Assembly (NCBI GenBank): GCA_900553815.1
Contig: USEY01000010.1
Coordinates: 1-59,373 of the forward strand
Length of the DNA: 59,373 nucleotides
Origin: an uncultured Bacteroides sp.
Lineage (GTDB): Bacteria > Bacteroidota > Bacteroidia > Bacteroidales > Bacteroidaceae
Reading direction: 5' to 3'
Made by a program: the position numbers and the translations under genes. The notes under the pieces were generated by a model, which worked only from the letters and a program-made list of their open reading frames with translations, searched no databases and was not told where the DNA came from. Positions 1 to 7,321 of the stretch are shown here, in pieces; the first letter of the stretch is position 1, and each line of letters begins with the position of its first letter.

Positions 1-31
1 AAAGAACTAAATTATAAACAATTGAAAATCA

Positions 32-51
32 GCTGGGACTAAGTGCCCAGC
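32..51 (-). terminator. Weak hairpin after the PUL 1 susD
   Basis: GCTGGG and CCCAGC arms enclose an 8-nt loop just past the susD stop codon, followed on the minus strand by TGATTTTC. It could be a weak terminator or an attenuator before further PUL genes beyond the left edge. The stem is only 6 bp. Confidence 0.25.
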
Positions 52-72
52 AGTGAGTTCAGATTATTAAGA

Positions 73-1833
73 TTACCAACCCGGGTTGTTTTCTGTGATG
101 GCTGTATTGACAGACATTTCAGTATCGGGGATGGGATAGTAATTGTAAGTGTCGGTAATCTGGAAGAAAGTCCATACACTGTAGGTATCACCACCTGTCC
201 AGTTGCCGGCAGCACCTTGCTGTGCGCGTGATGCCAATGCGTTGAGGCTGCTAACATATTCGCCCCAGCGGATGAGGTCGAAACGACGGGTATATTCAAA
301 GCACAGCTCCATGCCGCGTTCGTCTTTCACTGCCTGACGAAAAGCATCCTTGTCGAGGCTTCCTTCTTCGAAAGTAGAGATGCCAGCACGGTTGCGGACA
401 GCGTTGAGGCATTGGTAGGCCAGTGTAGTAGGAGCAGGGTTGATTTCGTTTTCAGCTTCGGCAATCATCAGCAGTACGTCAGAGTAGCGCAATACGGGGA
501 AGTTGATAGAAGTGTAGTTGGGGTTCTTCTTCACATTCTGTGATTCGTATTCGCGACGGTACTTGGCACCGGGACGAGAATAGTTGTTGTTGGCTTTATC
601 GTTAGCAGCCATTTCAAAGTCACCGACGTTGGTTCCAGTATTCTCACCATATGAGTATGACTTATCCCAGTATTGTCCGCGTACTTCTTCCATCTTTCCT
701 GTGAAGAATTTACGGCCGGTTACACCTTTACCATTGGTCTTCTGTACATATTCAAATGGGGCAATGTTCCAGTTCATACGTTCAATGTCACCGTTAGCTA
801 CATAGAGTTCGTAAAGTTTGGGAGTACTGCGATAATAGGCGTAAGCATACCCCGGGTCTTTAGCTCCGGTGATGCTTTGGTCGTCGATACGGGGAGCATT
901 GATACCAATCAGGTTACCGATACGACCTTCAGCACGTGTTTCTGTGCTATAGTTTCCGGCAAATTCAATTTCCCAGATGCTTTCGTTGGCAGTAGTGTTG
1001 TACTGGTTAGAGCAGAGGTCAATGAACACGTCCCAGTAGTTTTCGGCCAAACCATGTCCTTCGCCCATTACTTTCTGTGCGAAAGTGCTGGCTTGTCTGA
1101 AATATTCTTGAATCTTAGTCTGGTCACCAGCTTCGTGGTCACGATAGTGTTCGCCAGCACGGAACAGGTAAACACGTGCCAGAATACCCCAAGCTGTAGA
1201 TTTGGAGATGCGGCCGGGTTTGTAGTTCAGTTGAGAGGCTGACAACAGACCGTCGGTGCATTCGTCCATTTCCTTCACGATGAAGTCGTAGATGGTTTCC
1301 TTGTCTGTACGCGGAATGCTCAGTCCGGTTACGCTTTGGGTGGATGTAGTCTTGAAAGGAACATCGCCCCAGCCTTCTACCAGGATGAAGTAGTAATATG
1401 CACGCAGGAAGCGGGCTTCAGAACGGTATTGAGCGCGCAGCTCAGGAGAAATTTGGCTATCTGCTATCTTGTCGATGTTCTCCAGGAAAGTATTGGCACG
1501 GTCGATACCGGAATATAAAGTAATCCACAACTGGCTGAAATAAGGTGAACTGGCTGTAGCGTTGTTACAAGAAATAACGCCACTGGGTTCCGGATTACGT
1601 CCACCACCATAGTGAGCCAAATCGTCGCCTGCAGCCAGGTGGATATAACGGTTACCATAGAAGTTCTGTGATGCCAGCGGTGCATAAACAGATGTCAAGA
1701 ACGAACTGGCCTCGGCAGCATTGTTGAAGTAGGTTTCAGGTGTCAGCTCATACGGTTCTTTTTCCAAGAAATCGCAAGAAGCTACTGCCAAGCAAGTGAA
1801 AACGGTAAATATAGCTGTTTTTAAAGATTTCAT
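73..1833 (-). CDS. SusD-like outer-membrane glycan-binding lipoprotein, PUL 1
   Basis: A 586-residue RagB/SusD family lipoprotein. It should sit on the cell surface as the lid of the SusC transporter encoded just upstream and help capture oligosaccharide. The N-terminus is a type II signal peptide ending in a lipobox (VASC, Cys about residue 20), followed by DFLEKEPYE, typical of SusD. The middle holds TPR-like helices, and the C-terminal RagB/SusD domain includes the usual ERGMELCFEYTRRFDLIRWG stretch. It begins 21 bp after the susC stop, so the two genes form one transcription unit. The co-encoded sulfatase and HTCS suggest a sulfated glycosaminoglycan ligand; that part is inference. Family assignment is secure. 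Confidence 0.96.
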   Translation of the reverse strand: MKSLKTAIFTVFTCLAVASCDFLEKEPYELTPETYFNNAAEASSFLTSVYAPLASQNFYGNRYIHLAAGDDLAHYGGGRNPEPSGVISCNNATASSPYFSQLWITLYSGIDRANTFLENIDKIADSQISPELRAQYRSEARFLRAYYYFILVEGWGDVPFKTTSTQSVTGLSIPRTDKETIYDFIVKEMDECTDGLLSASQLNYKPGRISKSTAWGILARVYLFRAGEHYRDHEAGDQTKIQEYFRQASTFAQKVMGEGHGLAENYWDVFIDLCSNQYNTTANESIWEIEFAGNYSTETRAEGRIGNLIGINAPRIDDQSITGAKDPGYAYAYYRSTPKLYELYVANGDIERMNWNIAPFEYVQKTNGKGVTGRKFFTGKMEEVRGQYWDKSYSYGENTGTNVGDFEMAANDKANNNYSRPGAKYRREYESQNVKKNPNYTSINFPVLRYSDVLLMIAEAENEINPAPTTLAYQCLNAVRNRAGISTFEEGSLDKDAFRQAVKDERGMELCFEYTRRFDLIRWGEYVSSLNALASRAQQGAAGNWTGGDTYSVWTFFQITDTYNYYPIPDTEMSVNTAITENNPGW

Positions 1834-1854
1834 ATTGTATAGATGTTTAATGGA

Positions 1855-4800
1855 TTAAAAACCTAAGTTAATACCAAAGCTGATGTTCAAGGCGCGGGGA
1901 TAAGATGAATAATCGAGTCCCGGTGTCAGCGCAGAGTCACGGATAGATACTTCAGGGTCGTAACCAGAATAGCTGGTCCATGTCCATAAGTTCTGTGCAG
2001 CTACGTATACACGTGCGTTGCTTATTTTGTACTTGCTCAGGAATGTCTGCGGAATGTTGTAGCCAAGCGTTACTGATTTCAGACGCAGGAATGAGGCATC
2101 TTCTACAATACGTGAAGAGATGACCAAGTTAGAAGCTGAGTTGGTGGCTGCCGGTATATCACTGTTAGGATTCTCGGGTGTCCAGCGGTTTGCATAGCTT
2201 GCATACTGGTTCAATTCACGTTGCTTTTGCCATCCACTTTCAAAGAAGAGGCGGTTAGCATTAATAACATCGTTGCCATAGCTCCACTGGAAGAAGATGT
2301 TCAAGTCAAATCCTTTATATTCGAAATTGTTGGTAAAACCACCGGTGTGGATGGGAGTACCACGACCAATCATTGTACGGTCGTTAGAGTTAATAATACC
2401 ATCACCATTCAAGTCTTTGTATCTGGGCATACCGGGTTGGGTGTTGGCCTCGCTTGAGAAGTAAGGAACGTTACCTTTCAGAGTATAGGTATTACCTGAT
2501 TTATTGAAATCATCATATTTGTATGTTCCTTCATAGATATAACCGTATATCATACCCATGGGATAACCAACTTTGGCTATGTAGTTAGGCTGGCTGTTGA
2601 ATTTCTGGTCGAACTGTGCAGTGCTCAACAAGGCGGTTTGTCCTTCGGTCAGTTCCAGAACTTCGTTTTTGTTGAAAGCAATATTGAAATTGGTGCTCCA
2701 CTTGAAGTCTTTCTTGTCGATGTTGACAGTATTCAAAGTAAGCTCTATACCTTGGTTGCGTACTTTACCGATATTCTTCATGGCGGTTACGTAACCTGAG
2801 GTATAAGGCAGGGTAGCATCCAGCAACAGGTCACGGGTAGTCTTGCGATAGATATCCATAGTGAAGCCGATGCGCTCGTTGAAGAAACCGAGGTCAAGAC
2901 CGAGGTTCCATTGTTCGGTTGTTTCCCATTTCAGGTCTTCGTTGGGCAGTGAAATAGGAGCTACACCTACGCTTTCAATGACATTGTCAAAAGGATATAC
3001 CGTGTTAGGTATGTCGGCTACTTCGCGATGGCTGCGAATCATGTCGAGCAGTGCATAGCGGTCGTATTCACCAATACGGTTGTTACCTGTCAAACCCCAG
3101 CTGAGACGCAGCTTACCGCTTGACAACCATTTCTTGTATTGCTCCATAAAGCTTTCTTCTGTGAAGCTCCAAGCCAGAGAGGCAGAGGGGAAGTAACCGT
3201 AGCGGTTCTTCTTGCTGAACTTGGACGAACCGTCGGCACGGAACGAGAATGTAGCGTAATACTTTGACTTATAGTTATAGTTGGCATTTCCAAAGTATGA
3301 GAACATGGCCCAAGAAGACTTGGAAGAGTCTGTTGTATTGATGGTACCTTGGCTCATACCTGCCATACCCAGTGATTCGTTAGGAATATCGCGGGTACTG
3401 TAAGCGTAGTATTCATAGTCAGAGTTCTGCAGAGTTGTACCCAGCATGGCGCTCAGAGAGTGGCGGTTCTTCCAATTCTTCTGGTAAGTCAGCAAGTTTT
3501 CGTTCAACCAGGTCAGGCGTTCTGAACGTCTAACTTCGGCATTTACACCCATTGTAGAACGGGGACCACCGTAGCGTGTCTTTGAGTTGTTGAAGATATC
3601 GTTGTGACGATTGTCATACGTCCAACCACCGGTAACTTTCAACTTCAGTCCGGGGAGGAATTCATATTGAACATAACCGTTCAATTGCAGGTTGTTTGTA
3701 TAGTTCTTGCGATAAGTATTCTCCAAGTCGAGAATTGGGTTGAAACGATAGTCGTTGGCATCGTCAGCCGTTCCCGGGTCAATCAATTCGTTGCGCAGGT
3801 CGTCCAAAGAACCGTTAGGATAAGCCACCGGACGATAACCCCAAACACTGTAGAAGAGGTTGTTCATACCAGAATAAGAGCTTGAAGAAGGAGAACTACC
3901 ATTTTGGATAGAACGAGAGAAGTTGGCATTCAAGTTCATGGTCAGTTTCTCGTGCTTAACGGTAGTATTCATACGTGCCTGCAAACGTTCGTAACCTGTT
4001 TCCAGCAAAATACCGTCTTGGTTGTAGTAAGAAAGAGAAGCATTGTAGCGTACACCTTCTGTACCACCAGTCAGGCGAACATTGTGATTGTGTGACCAAG
4101 CTGTACGGAAGATGGCGTCCTGCCAATCTGCTTCGGGTACGTTGCGGTAGTCGTCGAGTGTCCACTGCTTGCCGTTGTAGTCCATGAAGTAACGTTCTGC
4201 TGTACGAGTCGGTTCGATTTCGTTCTGCAGTTTTACGAATTCGTAGCCGCTCATCATATCCAGAGTCTTTGTAACCTGTGATATACCGAAGCTGCCGTCG
4301 TATGAAATCTGAGGCTTTCCGATTTTACCTTGTTTGGTTGTGATGACTACAACACCGTTGGCACCACGCGAACCGTAGATGGCGGTAGCAGAGGCATCCT
4401 TCAAGATGTTGGTAGATTCAATATCGTTAGGGTTGAGGGCAGCAGCCTGTGCAGGGTCTTCAACAGGGAAACCGTCGATGATGTAAAGAGGGGTGTTGTC
4501 CTGTGTCAGTGAGTTGTTACCACGGATAGTGATGTTCATGGTAGAACCCGGCATACCTTCACCAGAGCTTACGTTTACACCGGCGATACGTCCACCCAGT
4601 GCCTGGTCGAAAGAAGCAACAGGAGCACTCAGCAAGTCTTTCATGTTGGCTTTGGCAACAGAACCAGTCAAGTCTCCCTTGCGTACTTCCTGATAACCAA
4701 CTACCACCACTTCGTCCAAAGTCTGGGTGTCTTCTTCCATCTTAACAGAAAGGCTCTTTTGATTGCCTACAGTGATTTCCTGTGTCTTGTATCCGATGAA

Positions 4801-5019
4801 CGAAAAAACAAGGACATCGGAAGACTTGACGTTGGGCAGCGTGAACTGTCCGTTCAGGTCGGTGATGGTACCATTGCTGGTGCCCTTGATTACAACGCTC
4901 ACACCAGGAAGCTCTCCCATGGCGTCGATAACTTTACCTGTAACCTGGCCACCCGTCTGCGCTTGAAGACCAAAGCTGAACAAAATAGCCAGTAGCATTA
5001 AGGTTACTTTTTGTCTCAT
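1855..5019 (-). CDS. SusC-like TonB-dependent outer-membrane transporter, PUL 1
   Basis: A 1054-residue SusC/RagA transporter that imports oligosaccharides into the periplasm using TonB energy. In order: signal peptide (about residues 1-20, LFSFGLQAQ), a carboxypeptidase-D-like domain (about 24-100, with the ITDLNGQFTLPNV and FSFIGYKTQEI signatures), a TonB-box region (LDEVVVVGYQEVRKGDLTGS), a plug domain, and a beta-barrel ending in a terminal Phe (FGINLGF). There is no N-terminal STN domain, which fits control by an HTCS rather than by a sigma/anti-sigma pair. A -7 box and a candidate operator lie upstream at 5243-5307. Its partner SusD follows 21 bp downstream. Substrate identity rests on neighbours only. 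Confidence 0.97.
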   Translation of the reverse strand: MRQKVTLMLLAILFSFGLQAQTGGQVTGKVIDAMGELPGVSVVIKGTSNGTITDLNGQFTLPNVKSSDVLVFSFIGYKTQEITVGNQKSLSVKMEEDTQTLDEVVVVGYQEVRKGDLTGSVAKANMKDLLSAPVASFDQALGGRIAGVNVSSGEGMPGSTMNITIRGNNSLTQDNTPLYIIDGFPVEDPAQAAALNPNDIESTNILKDASATAIYGSRGANGVVVITTKQGKIGKPQISYDGSFGISQVTKTLDMMSGYEFVKLQNEIEPTRTAERYFMDYNGKQWTLDDYRNVPEADWQDAIFRTAWSHNHNVRLTGGTEGVRYNASLSYYNQDGILLETGYERLQARMNTTVKHEKLTMNLNANFSRSIQNGSSPSSSSYSGMNNLFYSVWGYRPVAYPNGSLDDLRNELIDPGTADDANDYRFNPILDLENTYRKNYTNNLQLNGYVQYEFLPGLKLKVTGGWTYDNRHNDIFNNSKTRYGGPRSTMGVNAEVRRSERLTWLNENLLTYQKNWKNRHSLSAMLGTTLQNSDYEYYAYSTRDIPNESLGMAGMSQGTINTTDSSKSSWAMFSYFGNANYNYKSKYYATFSFRADGSSKFSKKNRYGYFPSASLAWSFTEESFMEQYKKWLSSGKLRLSWGLTGNNRIGEYDRYALLDMIRSHREVADIPNTVYPFDNVIESVGVAPISLPNEDLKWETTEQWNLGLDLGFFNERIGFTMDIYRKTTRDLLLDATLPYTSGYVTAMKNIGKVRNQGIELTLNTVNIDKKDFKWSTNFNIAFNKNEVLELTEGQTALLSTAQFDQKFNSQPNYIAKVGYPMGMIYGYIYEGTYKYDDFNKSGNTYTLKGNVPYFSSEANTQPGMPRYKDLNGDGIINSNDRTMIGRGTPIHTGGFTNNFEYKGFDLNIFFQWSYGNDVINANRLFFESGWQKQRELNQYASYANRWTPENPNSDIPAATNSASNLVISSRIVEDASFLRLKSVTLGYNIPQTFLSKYKISNARVYVAAQNLWTWTSYSGYDPEVSIRDSALTPGLDYSSYPRALNISFGINLGF

Positions 5020-5242
5020 AATATTAATTTAATTAGTTAATAATAAAAATGTATTTCATTATAAAGTTGGGGTCTAAATAGGTGCTGTTAGCGCTGCTTT
5101 TAAATGGCAGATAATCATGTCCGAAGTTGTTGGGCTGCTGTGGAAGTATGCCTTTTGAGTTGGAAGGACTCTCTGCTCAAAGTTAACGCTTGTTTCATTT
5201 TACTATCCTTTTTTAGGGTATTAAGGCGTTATAATCGTGCTG

Positions 5243-5250
5243 CAAATGTA
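5243..5250 (-). promoter_or_regulatory. Bacteroides -7 promoter element for susC
   Basis: The minus strand reads TACATTTG, matching TAnnTTTG. No TTTG-like -33 element is present 19-21 bp upstream, as expected for a promoter that needs an activator. The leader to the susC ATG is about 220 nt. Confidence 0.6.
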
Positions 5251-5282
5251 GTGTACGGCCATATTTTACTATGGTTGTTATA

Positions 5283-5307
5283 GTACGCATTTTGTACGAT
5301 ATCGTAC
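5283..5307 (-). promoter_or_regulatory. Candidate HTCS operator upstream of susC
   Basis: Three GTAC half-sites start at 5283, 5294 and 5304, giving GTAC-N7-GTAC-N6-GTAC. The first begins exactly 33 bp, and the last 54 bp, from the end of the -7 box. The sulfatase promoter has GTAC at the same two distances and GGAC in the middle. The position is upstream of where RNA polymerase binds, as expected for an AraC-type activator. Binding by the local HTCS is inference. Confidence 0.5.
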
Positions 5308-5365
5308 GTAAACAGCTTTTGCCGGCCTTTTGGATAATTTAGTAGGTTTGAATGGATTTTTGCAG

Positions 5366-5398
5366 TACCTGCCTGCTATGGTTGTTGGCAGGCAGGTA
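5366..5398 (-). terminator. Hairpin downstream of the PUL 1 sulfatase
   Basis: TACCTGCCTGC (5366-5376) pairs perfectly with GCAGGCAGGTA (5388-5398) around an 11-nt loop, 15 bp past the sulfatase stop. No clear U-tract follows on the minus strand, so termination efficiency is uncertain. Confidence 0.5.
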
Positions 5399-5412
5399 TT
5401 ATGCAGGATTCC

Positions 5413-6960
5413 TTATTTCTTCTGTTCTCTGACTTCTTGCAACAGAGTGGCAAGTTCTTTTACCATTTCGGGATGCTCGTTTGCCACATTCGTCTTCTCC
5501 GACGGATCGCTTGCTATGTCATAGAGTTGCGGTTCGGGATTATTGCCCAGTTCCATGCGTGTCCAGTGTTCGATGGCAGGTTTGTCACTGGGTTCAATGT
5601 ATTTCCAGTTGCCCTTGATGATGGACAGGGTGTTGTTCAGGTTCTGCTGCACGATGTGGTCGCGGCCGATGGTGTCGTTGCCCAGGAAGGTATCGAGCTG
5701 GTCGCGGCTGTCGGGAGCTGCTCCGGCCGGTATCTTGTGATTGAGCAATGTGGCCAGTGAGGCGTACACGTCAATCATGGAGAAGGCAGCCTGTTGTTTG
5801 CCGGGCTTAATGCCGTCTGGCCAACGGACGATGAAGGGGATGCGTGTGCCGGCTTCGTAGGCACTGTACTTGCCTCCGCGATAGTGCTTCATGGGGGTGT
5901 GTCCGTTGAGCAGTTCGAAGGCTTGGTCGTGGTAGCCATCGTCGATGACAGGGCCGTTGTCGCTACAGAATACGAAGATGGTGTTGTCAGCCAGGTTCAG
6001 ACTGTCCAGCGTGTGCATGATTTGGCCTACTGTCCAGTCGAGTTGCAGGATGACGTCGCCGCGAGGGCCGAGGCCGCTCTTGCCGGCAAAGCGTGGGTGA
6101 GCCACGCGGGGCACATGCACGTCTTGTGTACCCAGGTAGAGGAAGAAGGGTTCGTCCTTGTGCTGGGATATGAAGTTCTTGGCGTGGTTGGTGATGATGT
6201 CGGCTATGTTTTCATCGTTCCACAAGGCCGACTTGCCACCTGTCATCCAGCCGATGCGCGGAATGCCGTTGATGATGGTATTGTTGTGTCCCTGGCTGGG
6301 TTTCATCTTCACCAGTTCGGGATTCTCTTCGCCCGTAGGCCAGTCGCCCACCTTGTGGTCGTAGCTGACGGTGATGGGGTCGTTGGGGTCGAGGTTGACT
6401 ACTCGTCCGTTTTCCACGAAGACGCAGGGAACGCGGTCTACTGTAGCCGGAATGATGAATTCGTAGTCAAATCCTATATCTTGTGTATTGGGCTTGATGA
6501 GCGTGTTGAAGTCGGTGCCACCCTTGGGGCCGAGACCCAGGTGCCACTTGCCGATGACACCGGTGGCGTAGCCTTCAGCCTTGAACATGTCGGCCATGGT
6601 GACGCAAGCAGTATCTATAATCAGTTCGGAGTTGCCCGGAGCAATGCCGGTGTTTTCCTGTCGCCAGGGATACATACCTGTAAGCAGGCCGAAGCGTGAG
6701 GGAGTGCTGGTAGAGGACGTGGCGTAGGCGTTGGTGAATTGCAGGCCTTGTCCGGCCAGGTGGTCAATGTTGGGGGTGTTTACTTTGGTAGCACCGTAGC
6801 AGCTGAGGTCGCCAATTCCCAGGTCGTCAGTAATCAGATAAATAATGTTAGGCTTTTGCCCGGCCCGGTTGCTGGCTTCTTCTTTCTGCGTCTTGCTGTT
6901 GCAGCTGCCTAAAAGGAGTGCACCGGGAAGCAATGACAGAAGATAAGGTAAATGTTTCAT
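5413..6960 (-). CDS. Ser-type arylsulfatase-family lipoprotein, PUL 1
   Basis: A 515-residue S1-family sulfatase that removes O-sulfate esters from glycans in the periplasm or at the outer membrane. The N-terminus ends in a lipobox (LLGSC, Cys20). Metal-ligand aspartates appear at D45-D46 (ITDDLG). The formylglycine motif is S85-T-P-S-R89, so Ser85 should be the modified residue; the anaerobic maturase anSME is needed and is not in this window. Further signatures are GKWHLG and FVFCSDNGP. It is transcribed from its own promoter towards susC and follows the HTCS. By position it resembles the chondroitin 6-O-sulfatase BT3333 of B. thetaiotaomicron; this is a synteny argument, not a sequence comparison. 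Family call secure, linkage specificity not. Confidence 0.93.
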   Translation of the reverse strand: MKHLPYLLSLLPGALLLGSCNSKTQKEEASNRAGQKPNIIYLITDDLGIGDLSCYGATKVNTPNIDHLAGQGLQFTNAYATSSTSTPSRFGLLTGMYPWRQENTGIAPGNSELIIDTACVTMADMFKAEGYATGVIGKWHLGLGPKGGTDFNTLIKPNTQDIGFDYEFIIPATVDRVPCVFVENGRVVNLDPNDPITVSYDHKVGDWPTGEENPELVKMKPSQGHNNTIINGIPRIGWMTGGKSALWNDENIADIITNHAKNFISQHKDEPFFLYLGTQDVHVPRVAHPRFAGKSGLGPRGDVILQLDWTVGQIMHTLDSLNLADNTIFVFCSDNGPVIDDGYHDQAFELLNGHTPMKHYRGGKYSAYEAGTRIPFIVRWPDGIKPGKQQAAFSMIDVYASLATLLNHKIPAGAAPDSRDQLDTFLGNDTIGRDHIVQQNLNNTLSIIKGNWKYIEPSDKPAIEHWTRMELGNNPEPQLYDIASDPSEKTNVANEHPEMVKELATLLQEVREQKK

Positions 6961-6988
6961 TGTTCCTAATGGTATTAGTTTGACGTCA

Positions 6989-6996
6989 CAAAGATA
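6989..6996 (-). promoter_or_regulatory. Bacteroides -7 promoter element for the sulfatase
   Basis: The minus strand reads TATCTTTG (TAnnTTTG), 29 bp upstream of the ATG. No -33 TTTG is seen at 19-21 bp, as at the susC promoter. Confidence 0.6.
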
Positions 6997-7028
6997 GCGC
7001 CGAGGTGGAAAAAGGGGTGTATAATGGC

Positions 7029-7053
7029 GTACAGAAGATGGACGAAAATGTAC
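7029..7053 (-). promoter_or_regulatory. Candidate HTCS operator upstream of the sulfatase
   Basis: GTAC at 7029, GGAC at 7040 and GTAC at 7050 repeat the spacing of the susC operator, with the outer elements 33 and 54 bp from the -7 box. The plus-strand text between them also matches at several positions (ACGA followed by A). Confidence 0.5.
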
Positions 7054-7164
7054 AAAGGGCTGTTTTACTGTCTTTTTGTATAATATTGGCAGAGTAGGGG
7101 ATATGAGTGGACAGAGTGGAGAGGAATGTCTGAAGCTATCCTGATAGGAGTTAAGAGATAAGCT

Positions 7165-7272
7165 GGTTTCGGTTAACTGAAACCAAAGTTCCAGTTAACC
7201 GAAACTTTAGTTTCTGTGAAGTGAAACTAAAGTTTCTCTTAAAGGAAACGGGCGTTCCTGTCGTGAGAAACG
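7165..7272. repeat. Array A: five palindromic units at 22-bp period
   Basis: Units start at 7165, 7187, 7209, 7231 and 7253. Each is 20 bp of form (N)GTTTC-N8-GAAAC(N), with a 2-bp linker. Outer bases covary (GGTTTC/GAAACC, AGTTTC/GAAACT, CGTTCC/GAAACG), and the linkers AA, TT, AA, GG often extend the stems. The last unit extends to an 11-bp arm (ACGGGCGTTCC/GAAACGCCCGT) and may terminate HTCS transcription. Two units carry a GTTAAC core. Confidence 0.9.
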
Positions 7273-7321
7273 CCCGTTCTTCCTTCACCGGTAAGGGATG
7301 AATGAAGCAGTGGAAATGGGA

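Larger units (their letters stand above)
5020..5412. other. Intergenic region between susC and sulfatase
   Basis: This 393-bp gap contains the susC promoter (-7 box 5243-5250), a cluster of GTAC elements (5253, 5283, 5294, 5304) and a hairpin just past the sulfatase stop. No convincing small gene is seen. Confidence 0.7.
6961..7321. other. Intergenic region between sulfatase and HTCS genes
   Basis: This 361-bp gap holds the sulfatase promoter and candidate operator (6989-7053) and a five-unit 22-bp palindromic array (7165-7272) close to the HTCS 3' end. No gene is seen. Confidence 0.7.

Noticed and set aside
5794..6699. 301-codon open frame antisense to the PUL 1 sulfatase
   Set aside because: The sense gene carries the full sulfatase motifs; the antisense frame has low-complexity Val/Asp-rich sequence and no domain.
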